Translations under genes and position numbers: made by a program
Shown here: piece by piece, positions 16,034 to 23,530 of the stretch
How positions within the stretch are numbered: position 1 is the stretch's first letter
Layout of the letters: each line of letters opens with the position of its first letter
Assembly (NCBI RefSeq): GCF_001421715.1
Contig: NZ_LMKP01000003.1
Location: 62,001 to 126,000 of the forward strand
Source of the DNA: Sphingomonas sp. Leaf22
GTDB lineage: Bacteria > Pseudomonadota > Alphaproteobacteria > Sphingomonadales > Sphingomonadaceae
DNA length: 64,000 nt
Direction: 5' to 3'
The notes under the pieces: model-generated
The model's database searches: none
What the model was told of the DNA's origin: nothing
The model's input: the letters and a program-made list of their open reading frames with translations, nothing else

Positions 16034-17884
16034 ATGCCCGGCCCCGTCCTCCTACGCGTCGCGCCGATCGCCGGCGAAAGCCTGATGAGCCTCGCCACGC
16101 GCGCCGCGGTCCGCAACGTCCTGCCCTCGTCGCACGTCATCCTCGAGCAGGTCGGGGCACCGCACGCGCAGAACCCAACCGCCGCAATCGCCCCTTCGCT
16201 GGACAGGGGCCTGCTCGCGCACATCCTCAGGGTGCCACTCGAGGAGGTGGTCGATCGCTATCACCCGTCCGCGAACGACCCGGGCTTCATCGAGTTCTTC
16301 GGCGCCGCCGTCCGCGTCGACGAGATGACGTTCCGGCGCCGCCGCTTCTCGCCGGCGAGCATCGGCATCAGCCCGCACGTCCGGGCGCTCTGGTCGCTGA
16401 TGATGGTGCCGTGCTGCACGGAGACCTGGGAATACCTCGTCGATGCATGCACCTGCGGGACGGTGCAGGGTTGGCGGCAGGCGTGGAGCCTCCATCGCTG
16501 CGACCGCTGCAACACCCGGTTGGACAGGCAGCCGGCCGATGTGGTGGACGGTCCGCTGCGCGATGGGCTTGGCTTCCTCATCGGCCTGCTCGATCCGGAC
16601 CGGGACCGCCGCGACGCCGCCCGCGCGATGCTGCCGCCCGCTCTCGCCGAATGGGACGGCGGCATGGCCTTCGAGCTCGCGCTGGCGCTGCTGCCGCTGT
16701 CCCCGACGGGGTATCGCCTGAAGCGCGGCGCGGCCATCCCGTCCGGTGACCGCAGCCGGTACGCGACCGCGGTGGCAGAGGCGGCGGGCCTCGTCCGCAG
16801 GTGGCCGGACTCCCTCGTCCCGGCTCTCCAGGCGGCGGTCGCGACCCGCTCGAGGTCGCGCGCCAATGTCCGTTATACCGGCACCGCGGACTACATCCCG
16901 GCGCTGGCCAGCGACATCCTGCCGCCGACCGTCCGCACCGCCATCGAGGACGCGTTGGCCCCAATCACGGCGGAATCCGGCGGGACGCCGGCCGGACAGA
17001 TCGGGATGATGGACGCGGCGGCGCTGATGGGCCGGCCGCTCCAGGTCCTCGCGCCCGCGCGGCGCGACGGTCACCTGCAGACCCGCATCTGCATCCGCGC
17101 CAACCGCGTCTTTCCGACCCTCGATCGGGCGGAAGTGGACCACATCCACGACTTCGCCGCCAACCGCATCAGTGCGGAGAAGGTCTCGGATAGCCTCGAC
17201 CTGCCGGCCTACGCCATCACCCAGATCGCAGACGCGCGCCGCATATCGGTCGCTGACCACCCCTACGTCATCGCCCACTACGTCGATCCGCAGCTGCACC
17301 GGGCGGAGTTCGCCCGCTTCAAGGCCGCACTGCGGGCGGCGGCGCTCCCGATGGTCGTGGATCCAGAAGCCTCCGCCGCTGCGCCGGATGGCGGCACGCC
17401 TCTCGTCAGCCCAATCGCCGACCCGATCGCGCTCCACCGCGCCGCCCGCGCCATCGGTGGCGGCTTCAAGCCTTGGGGCGTCATCGTAGATCGCCTCCTG
17501 GTCGGCACGATCCCGTTCACCGCCACCGGGGATCGCATCGGCAGAATCGCGGTAAGTGCGAGGGACGCTTGTTCGTTGCGCACGCTGCCGTCCGCCCCGC
17601 CTACCATCCTGCCGCCGACATGCTCGCAGCGCGACGCCCTTGAGATCCTCAACCTGCCCGGCAAGCACGCCCACCTTCTGAAAGAGTTCGCCGACGCCGA
17701 CGACGGCTGGGAAATGGATTGGGACAAGGTGCTGACGCTCGCGGCGACGCGCATCACCCTGACCGAACTGTGCGCGCGCACCGGGGTGAATGGCGTGAGG
17801 TTGGAGAAGCGGCTGGAGGAGGACGGTTGTCCGCGCCTTGATCGGTTCGGGTGGTGGCGGGATGAGGTGCTCGCCGCGATCTAG
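16034..17884 (+). CDS. tniQ: TniQ/TnsD-like target selector
   Basis: TniQ-family proteins choose the target site: long TnsD-type members bind a fixed chromosomal site, short ones partner with RNA-guided complexes. The 616-residue product starts with the family pattern (RVAPIAGESLMSLATRAA) and has a Cys/His zinc-binding region at about residues 127-161 (CC, CTC, then HRCDRC). The long helix-turn-helix-rich C-terminal half points to a TnsD-type sequence-specific selector. No Cas genes or CRISPR array are present, which fits fixed-site targeting. It closes the tnsA-B-C-tniQ operon. Confidence 0.85.
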   Translation: MPGPVLLRVAPIAGESLMSLATRAAVRNVLPSSHVILEQVGAPHAQNPTAAIAPSLDRGLLAHILRVPLEEVVDRYHPSANDPGFIEFFGAAVRVDEMTFRRRRFSPASIGISPHVRALWSLMMVPCCTETWEYLVDACTCGTVQGWRQAWSLHRCDRCNTRLDRQPADVVDGPLRDGLGFLIGLLDPDRDRRDAARAMLPPALAEWDGGMAFELALALLPLSPTGYRLKRGAAIPSGDRSRYATAVAEAAGLVRRWPDSLVPALQAAVATRSRSRANVRYTGTADYIPALASDILPPTVRTAIEDALAPITAESGGTPAGQIGMMDAAALMGRPLQVLAPARRDGHLQTRICIRANRVFPTLDRAEVDHIHDFAANRISAEKVSDSLDLPAYAITQIADARRISVADHPYVIAHYVDPQLHRAEFARFKAALRAAALPMVVDPEASAAAPDGGTPLVSPIADPIALHRAARAIGGGFKPWGVIVDRLLVGTIPFTATGDRIGRIAVSARDACSLRTLPSAPPTILPPTCSQRDALEILNLPGKHAHLLKEFADADDGWEMDWDKVLTLAATRITLTELCARTGVNGVRLEKRLEEDGCPRLDRFGWWRDEVLAAI

Positions 17885-18065
17885 CTCAGGCTCCGGGACA
17901 GAGCGACGCCGCGATGCGCACGTGCCGCTCTTCTTGCCTCGACGCGCCAGCATCTGACAGCGTCAACCCGCGGCCGAGCGAAGTGAGCCTCTGCCGCGGC
18001 GGCCTATCACAGCGCCAGAGGGTCGGGCAGACTGCTGTCCGATAAACCAGAACAGGCTGCCCCCA

Positions 18066-19967
18066 ATGGACGACAACACAATGCTTGATAACGAGGGTTC
18101 TCCCGATGTTCGGGAGCAGGCGCTCATCGAGCCGGTGTCGATCGACGACTTGGAAGCCGTTGATCTCAACGCGATCACAGCTGACGTCAGGCGCCTCGAT
18201 CGCCATGTCCTGGTAGACCTGTTCCGATCCGAGTTGATGACCACCCTCGAGAACGCAGATCCGGTCCGCGAACGAGTTCTTCGACTGACGGCGAACCTGG
18301 TCGGGCTTCACCTTCGGGTCGAAGCGGAGGGCGATCCGTTCGGCGTGCAGTGGCAGAGCGCGACGCGGCGCACCGCCCTCCCGCACGACTTCAGTGGAGA
18401 CCAGAGCGAGGTCCTAGCTACATACGCCCCCAGGATCCTGCATCCCACGCTCCGCGCCCGCTTCGCCGACATCGCCTACGAAACGGGCGTCCGCCGCGCC
18501 GGCCGCACGGCGATCGAGGCCTATTGCGAGATCGTCCACCGCCTCGCCGATGGCACGGCCGAGCACCAGTTCCCCGACATCGGCACGCGCGCCATGGACT
18601 GCGTCAAACCGCTCGAGCGCTGCTTCATGATCAACTCCCGGATCGCCAAGCGCTTCACCTACGTCGAACCGATGGAGGAGACGCTGCGCCTCGCGTTCCG
18701 GTACGCGATCGAGGAACGTGCCTTCTTCCCCCTCGCGCAGATCGGCAGGCGGGTGCTTCACACGAAGGTGATCCCGGCCGACGAGGTCGCCGGAGCGGTT
18801 GCCGATCTGGCCGGCAACGCACTACCTGAGGACTACCAGCTGGCCGTCAAGGAATGCTGGACGCTGGCAGCCGAGGCCTTCTCACAGGCCGGTGACGTCG
18901 ATGGCAGCCGCGACGCATCGATCAACGCGATCGAGCAGACGCTCGCGATGGCGGATACCGTCTCGCAGAGCTCCGCGAAGGCGCACTGGGTCAAGGAGGC
19001 GCTCCGCGAGTTCCGAGGACTGGGTGACGCCAAGGACCGCGTCACGAAATTACGAAGGCGTCTTCGCGAGCTGCAGGACCAGGCCATGGATGAGGTCCAT
19101 GGCATCGAGATGCCGCTCGACGGGATCGCGGAGGTGCGCGATCGCACCTACGAGCAGTTCAACGCACTCGGACTATCGGATGCGCTCCGCGACATCGCCG
19201 GCTTCTCGGCTCCGGACGACGTGGGGGCGCTCAAGTCCGCGGTTCTGCAACAGGCCCGTGACTTCCCCCTCTCCAACCTGTTCGCATCGAGCTACGCCGA
19301 TAGCGAAGGCCGCGAGATAGCCAGGGGCCCGTCACTCGACTTCGCGGACGAGCCGACCGAAGCCTGGTATAAGGAGCATGGCATCAGGCATCTCGAGATC
19401 GTGCGCCGCTTCCGCGTGCATGGGAACATCGAGCCGGCCCGCCGTTCCGTAGTGGAGCGCTTTTCCATCAACGAGCAGCACATGCTCCCCATCGTCCAGC
19501 TGAGCGGTCTCATCCCGGCGGGACATCATCACATATTCTCGATCGGGTTCGCCCGGCTATGGCAGGGTGATTACGTCACGGCGGGACATCTGCTCTTCCC
19601 CCAGGTCGAGAACTCGCTCCGCCATCTTCTCAAGTTGCACGGGCACGACTCTTCGAAGATCGAGGAGGACGGCATCGAGGGAGATCGTTCGCTCAGCGTG
19701 CTGCTCACGACCTTCCGGCGCCAGCTGGAAGCAATACTGGGCGAGAAGCTCGTCTGGGAGATGGACAGCCTCCTGAACTTCCGGCCGGGACCGGCGCTTC
19801 GAAACGAGCTTGCCCACGGCAAGATGCATTGGAACCGCTTCTTCAGCGATGAGGCGATAATGGCCTGCTGGCTAATCTATCTTCTCGTCATCTTACCGAT
19901 CAGGCCTCATTGGGAGACTCATGTTGCTCCAGCATTGAGATCGATGTCATCTTCATCGCAGATTTGA
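18066..19967 (+). CDS. DUF4209 protein with HEPN-like RNxxxHG motif
   Basis: The 633-residue protein ends with the DUF4209 domain, identified by RNELAHG at residues 579-585, the family's conserved RNxxxHG signature. This motif has the Rx4H form of HEPN ribonuclease active sites, so an RNA-cleaving role is possible but unproven. The first 500 residues are mostly helical with no motif I recognise. It follows tniQ after 180 bp and precedes the AbiH gene by 16 bp, probably as a two-gene unit. A phage-defence role is inferred from the neighbour and from the cargo position in a transposon. Confidence 0.75.
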   Translation: MDDNTMLDNEGSPDVREQALIEPVSIDDLEAVDLNAITADVRRLDRHVLVDLFRSELMTTLENADPVRERVLRLTANLVGLHLRVEAEGDPFGVQWQSATRRTALPHDFSGDQSEVLATYAPRILHPTLRARFADIAYETGVRRAGRTAIEAYCEIVHRLADGTAEHQFPDIGTRAMDCVKPLERCFMINSRIAKRFTYVEPMEETLRLAFRYAIEERAFFPLAQIGRRVLHTKVIPADEVAGAVADLAGNALPEDYQLAVKECWTLAAEAFSQAGDVDGSRDASINAIEQTLAMADTVSQSSAKAHWVKEALREFRGLGDAKDRVTKLRRRLRELQDQAMDEVHGIEMPLDGIAEVRDRTYEQFNALGLSDALRDIAGFSAPDDVGALKSAVLQQARDFPLSNLFASSYADSEGREIARGPSLDFADEPTEAWYKEHGIRHLEIVRRFRVHGNIEPARRSVVERFSINEQHMLPIVQLSGLIPAGHHHIFSIGFARLWQGDYVTAGHLLFPQVENSLRHLLKLHGHDSSKIEEDGIEGDRSLSVLLTTFRRQLEAILGEKLVWEMDSLLNFRPGPALRNELAHGKMHWNRFFSDEAIMACWLIYLLVILPIRPHWETHVAPALRSMSSSSQI

Positions 19968-19983
19968 AAGCGAGCGACTCCAT

Positions 19984-20856
19984 ATGGCATGTCGCCTTTA
20001 CATCATCGGTAACGGCTTCGACCTCCACCACGGCATTCCATCCGCTTATGGCGAGTTCGCCAAATATCTGCGTGACGCGGATCCCACCGTCTATAGACTG
20101 GTGGACGAACACTTCTCAGTCGACGCTGCTTTCTGGGCAGAGTTTGAGACTCGATTGGCCGAGTTTGATGCCGACAACGCCATCGACTACGCCTCGCAGT
20201 TCCTCGACGACGAGGGGCACGGCGACTTCCAATACGAACTGGAGCAGATAGCCACCGGCCTGTCATCCGGCCTGCGTGGAAGATTTGCAGAATGGATCCG
20301 CGGCCTCCACATCCCGACGCTGCTGGAGGTCGACCGACCACTCGTCATCGATCGGTCCGCGATCTTCCTCAGCTTCAACTACACCACGACGCTGGAGCGG
20401 GTCTATGACGTGCCCCGCTCGAACATTCTCCACATCCACGGATACGCTGGCGACCCAACAGACTCGTTGATCCTCGGTCACGGTTGGGAACGTAGGCCCG
20501 AGGACAGTCTGAACTTTGCTCCGGTCGGCCCCGACGAAGATTGGCGGGTCCGCGATGGAATCGAATACGTGGATGGCTATTTTTCCGACACCTTCAAACC
20601 TACCGCCAAGCTGATCGAGCGGAATGCTCTATTCTTCGATAGCCTCTCGACGATCACCGACATCATAATCATGGGTCATGGTCTTGCCGAGGTCGATGAG
20701 GCCTACATTGAGGCGATCATGGAGCGGGTTGATCTAGCCACCACCCGTTGGACGATCAGCGTCTACGGCGATATGCAGGAACGGATGGCCCGCTTCGGAG
20801 CGTATGGGCTGCGGCCCGACCTCGTGCGATACCTTCCGCTCGACCAGTTCGACTAG
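19984..20856 (+). CDS. AbiH-family abortive infection protein
   Basis: The 290-residue product starts with the AbiH signature LYIIGNGFDLHHGIPSAY (residues 5-22), a nucleotide-binding-like beta-strand and loop. It then shows LSFNYTTTLE (129-138), HIHG (150-153) and ILGHGWE (163-169), the pattern shared with SIR2-like and AbiH proteins. AbiH was first described as a lactococcal phage-resistance gene; its biochemical mechanism is not settled. It lies 16 bp downstream of DUF4209, and its last 4 bp overlap the convergent DUF4238 gene. Confidence 0.85.
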   Translation: MACRLYIIGNGFDLHHGIPSAYGEFAKYLRDADPTVYRLVDEHFSVDAAFWAEFETRLAEFDADNAIDYASQFLDDEGHGDFQYELEQIATGLSSGLRGRFAEWIRGLHIPTLLEVDRPLVIDRSAIFLSFNYTTTLERVYDVPRSNILHIHGYAGDPTDSLILGHGWERRPEDSLNFAPVGPDEDWRVRDGIEYVDGYFSDTFKPTAKLIERNALFFDSLSTITDIIIMGHGLAEVDEAYIEAIMERVDLATTRWTISVYGDMQERMARFGAYGLRPDLVRYLPLDQFD

Positions 20857-21845
20857 GCGCCAGCGTCGTCCACGCGATCGTCAACCGGACGGTCCCGCAC
20901 CCGACGCCACAACTCGCTTCCTGAGAAGGATCGAACGACGCGACCGGCATCGTTGATCGAGAAGTCGGCCTGGGCATAGACCTGACGCATGGCCGAGAAG
21001 AACATGGTCGAGTTCACGGCCGCGACCATCCGCTCGTCCACCACGCTCGATCCTGCGCCATCCTCGAAACTGCCGATCAGGGCGAGGTCGTGGCTGATGG
21101 GGAAGACGAGGGTCGTCTCGCTGCATCCCAGCCCGACACCGTAGGGACCACGGTTCATCGCCTCGTCGTTCCAGCGCAGCGAGAACGGGCGATCGGACGT
21201 CACGAAGCCGGCAGAACCCGGTGGCGCGATCAGTAACGTCCACTTCCGAGCCTCCAGCACCGGCAGGATCTCGGGCCAGAGCGCGATCTCCTGCTCGATG
21301 AGCGTCTCGCGAGCGGCCGTCGCAACAATGCCCCCGCTCTCCACGATCGCCCGCATCTCCTCATACGGGACCGGATCGCCGATCAGTTCGGCACCCGCCT
21401 GACGGGTCACCGCCTCCCAGCGCTCCGGAGTCGCCACCATGTTGCGCATCATCATGGAGCCCATGTCACTGATCAGCCTCCCGCGTTGACCGCGGAAGGA
21501 CGGGTTCGAAAGCGCGATGCGGGCGATAAGCACTAGGACAAAGGAGAAGTCCTCGCGATCGTCGATAGAGCGTGAGGCGATGATGCGCCGGAAAGCCTGA
21601 TCCGCATCCCCCTCGAACTTCGCAAGCTGGCTTTCCACGACGTTCGGGTCCTGGCCTTCGATATCGACCCGGTTGTAGTCGCGCTTGGCGGCCACGTTCC
21701 GAGGGCGGGTGACGAAGTTCTTCCGATCCTTCAGATCGAAGACGACAAGCTTGCCGTCCTTGGACCGCGGCTTGGCGAAGCCCTTCAGGTAGAATTGCGG
21801 GACGAAGTGGTGGTTGCGCGCACCTCCATCAGTGTCATTCGTCAT
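20853..21845 (-). CDS. DUF4238 family protein
   Basis: The 330-residue protein begins with the DUF4238 signature NHHFVPQFYLKGFA soon after the start and has a second conserved segment near residue 200 (GFVTSDRPFSLRW). The function of DUF4238 is unknown; members occur often in variable genome regions beside defence genes. ATG at 21845 is preferred; a TTG at 21875 would add ten residues. It is convergent with AbiH (4-bp overlap) and lies closest to the tRNA-side end of the element. Confidence 0.8.
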   Translation of the reverse strand: MTNDTDGGARNHHFVPQFYLKGFAKPRSKDGKLVVFDLKDRKNFVTRPRNVAAKRDYNRVDIEGQDPNVVESQLAKFEGDADQAFRRIIASRSIDDREDFSFVLVLIARIALSNPSFRGQRGRLISDMGSMMMRNMVATPERWEAVTRQAGAELIGDPVPYEEMRAIVESGGIVATAARETLIEQEIALWPEILPVLEARKWTLLIAPPGSAGFVTSDRPFSLRWNDEAMNRGPYGVGLGCSETTLVFPISHDLALIGSFEDGAGSSVVDERMVAAVNSTMFFSAMRQVYAQADFSINDAGRVVRSFSGSELWRRVRDRPVDDRVDDAGA

Positions 21846-21978
21846 CGGCTCAGGTCCCACACCCCGGAGCGGCAAGCCGGCGGATCGTCAGCATGATAGG
21901 ACGCCCGACGGCAACGGGACATACCTGCCTAGCAACCGGGCTGGGCAACTGCCGCCGGTTGGACGCCGCAAACTTCGC

Positions 21979-22016
21979 CTAAGTAGCAAAAGCGAAGGCG
22001 CTAAGTAGCAATGTCA
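21979..22016 (+). repeat. Two 11-bp repeats at 22-bp pitch, probable transposon end
   Basis: CTAAGTAGCAA occurs at 21979-21989 and again at 22001-22011, exactly 22 bp apart, the pitch of TnsB binding sites in Tn7 ends. The outer copy runs into TGTCA at 22012-22016, so read inwards the end would be TGACATTGCTACTTAG. A weaker TAGCAA lies at 21930-21935. The tRNA CCA end begins 7 bp further right. No matching left end was found in the window. Confidence 0.6.
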
Positions 22017-22023
22017 AAAGGGG

Positions 22024-22099
22024 TGGTGCCGCTTACAGGACTCGAACCTGTGACCCCCGCATTACGAATGCGATGCTCTACCAACTGAGCTAAAGCGGC
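22024..22099 (-). tRNA. tRNA-Thr (anticodon CGT)
   Basis: The sequence folds into a full cloverleaf: acceptor GCCGCTT paired with AAGCGGC, a TAGCTCAGTTGGTAGAGCA D arm, an anticodon loop TTCGTAA giving CGT, a GGTTCGAGTCC T arm, and an encoded CCA end. The anticodon reads ACG threonine codons. Its 3' end faces the transposon end, and the gene appears intact. Confidence 0.95.
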
Positions 22100-22127
22100 C
22101 CGGGACGGTGTGCCGTCTGGACGCGGG

Positions 22128-22156
22128 CGATTAGCAGCGGGGGGCGGGGGTGGCAA
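22128..22156 (-). promoter_or_regulatory. Probable sigma-70 promoter of tRNA-Thr
   Basis: On the minus strand TTGCCA (22151-22156) and TAATCG (22128-22133) are separated by 17 bp. Transcription would start about 20 bp before the tRNA 5' end. Confidence 0.55.
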
Positions 22157-22201
22157 GCGGATTTGCATGGGAAAGTGTCGCGCGGCACTTTACCTGACGT
22201 T

Positions 22202-22215
22202 TACCACGCGTGGTA
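22202..22215. promoter_or_regulatory. 14-bp perfect palindrome, possible operator
   Basis: TACCACGCGTGGTA is a perfect inverted repeat centred 50 bp upstream of the PAS-like gene start. A second inverted pair, AAAGTG (22172) and CACTTT (22186), lies just upstream. The positions suit a transcription regulator; no regulator gene is adjacent. Confidence 0.4.
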
Positions 22216-22258
22216 CAAAAGGCGAGCGATCGGGCAGAAGGCCCATGGGGACCTGTAT

Positions 22259-23380
22259 ATGGACATTGTGGGTGGGCCTTCGGAGCGGGGGGATGGGGAC
22301 CGGGAGGGTGTTGGTAGCGAAGTGGTCTCCGTCGGGACCGACGAACGCCGCATGCATGTCCGCGCGTACAATTACTGGGTGTCGCTGCTGCACGGGCGGC
22401 CGTGCCCGCTGATCGAGTCGCTCGACCCAGCAGGCATCGCCGATTTCGGGCCGAACAGCGTCCTGCTCGACTTCACCGCAGGGCGTGACGATGCCGAGAT
22501 CCGGTTCCTGGGCCATGCCCTGCGCGAGGAAAGCGGAACCGATTCGTCGATCGTCCGCATGTCGCAGGTACCGTCGCGATCGCTGCTGTCGCGGCTGACC
22601 GACCATTATCTGCAGATCATCGCCAACCGCGCGCCGATCGGGTTCGAGGCCGAGTTCGTCGGCCATCGCGGCTTTCCGATGCTGTACCGCGGGATCCTGA
22701 TGCCGTTCTCGTCGGACGGGGAGGCGATCGACTATCTGTACGGCGTCATCAACTGGAAGGAAGTGGTCGATGCGAGCGTCCAGTCGCAGCTGGCCGCCGA
22801 GCTGAGCGAAGCGCGCCGCACCACTACCCCGCGCCGCACCCCCGTCATCGCCACCGCCGCCGCATGGGCGGACGGCCCGAGCGCCCCGATCGAGACGATG
22901 CCGGCCGCCCCCGCCGCGCCGACGCTGTCCGAGCAACTGGTCGCGACGCGGCGCACGATCGAGGCCGGCCCGGCATCGCCCGAAGCACTGGCCCGGGCGT
23001 ATGACTTCCTGATCGCCAGCGAACGCGACGCTGCCGGCTATGCCGCGATGCTCGCCGGGGCCGGCCTGACGGTCGATCCGCGCGCGCCGGTCGAGGCGCT
23101 GGTCCGGCTGTTGTTCGGCACGCCGCACGAGGGCAATGCCCGCCTGCTCGCCCGCGCGCACCGCGCCGGGGTGGGCGAAGGCGAGTTCGCCGAATGGATC
23201 GAGCGGACCGGCGCCCGCCCCGCCGCCGCACCGAACGTGATCGTCCCCGTCGCACCCGGCGACGAACCCTATGTCCTGCTGCTGGCCCGCGCGGTCGATG
23301 CCGGGTCGGTCGAGATCATCGGCCGGGTCGCGGCGGATGCGGCGTTCGTCGACGCCGCCGTGCGCGATCTGGGATATTGA
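22259..23380 (+). CDS. PAS-like sensor-type protein of unknown function
   Basis: The 373-residue product has an N-terminal PAS-type domain (about residues 15-160) of the PAS_5 kind: it begins with YNYWVSLLHGRPCPLIESLDP and continues with LLDFT...IRFLGHALREESG. The rest is Ala/Pro-rich with a predicted helical C-terminal region. No output domain (kinase, GGDEF, DNA-binding) is evident. ATG at 22259 with GGGGA 7 bp upstream is preferred to the frame opening at 22163, which overlaps the likely promoter region. It is a single gene on the chromosomal side of the tRNA. Confidence 0.6.
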   Translation: MDIVGGPSERGDGDREGVGSEVVSVGTDERRMHVRAYNYWVSLLHGRPCPLIESLDPAGIADFGPNSVLLDFTAGRDDAEIRFLGHALREESGTDSSIVRMSQVPSRSLLSRLTDHYLQIIANRAPIGFEAEFVGHRGFPMLYRGILMPFSSDGEAIDYLYGVINWKEVVDASVQSQLAAELSEARRTTTPRRTPVIATAAAWADGPSAPIETMPAAPAAPTLSEQLVATRRTIEAGPASPEALARAYDFLIASERDAAGYAAMLAGAGLTVDPRAPVEALVRLLFGTPHEGNARLLARAHRAGVGEGEFAEWIERTGARPAAAPNVIVPVAPGDEPYVLLLARAVDAGSVEIIGRVAADAAFVDAAVRDLGY

Positions 23381-23530
23381 GGGCGGTTTCGGCAGGCGGT
23401 CGCGGGCACCGGTTGATCTGACACCGGAGCCGGCGATGCCGGCGTGACCGCCGACGGCCGGTATCGCAGCCGGCCGGCCGACGGTCGCCAACGACCATCG
23501 GCCGTACCGTCACTCCTCGGGACTAAACAC

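Larger units (their letters stand above)
9027..22016 (+). mobile_element. Tn7-like transposon (tnsA-B-C-tniQ plus cargo); left limit uncertain
   Basis: The region carries a full set of Tn7-type transposition genes in order (TnsA-, TnsB-, TnsC- and TniQ-like), three extra genes upstream and three defence-type cargo genes downstream. Its right limit is placed at 22016 because two 11-bp repeats at 22-bp pitch end there, 7 bp before the tRNA-Thr 3' end. The left limit given is only the end of the first gene that seems to belong. No matching left-end repeat or target duplication was found, so the element may extend further left, possibly beyond the copper cluster. In Tn7 the tnsA-side end faces the attachment site; here the tRNA lies at the opposite end, so tRNA targeting is not proven. 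Confidence 0.7.

Noticed and set aside
8711..22016. A CRISPR array or cas genes linked to the Tn7-like element
   Set aside because: No series of regularly spaced repeats and no Cas-like proteins are present; TniQ is the long TnsD type.
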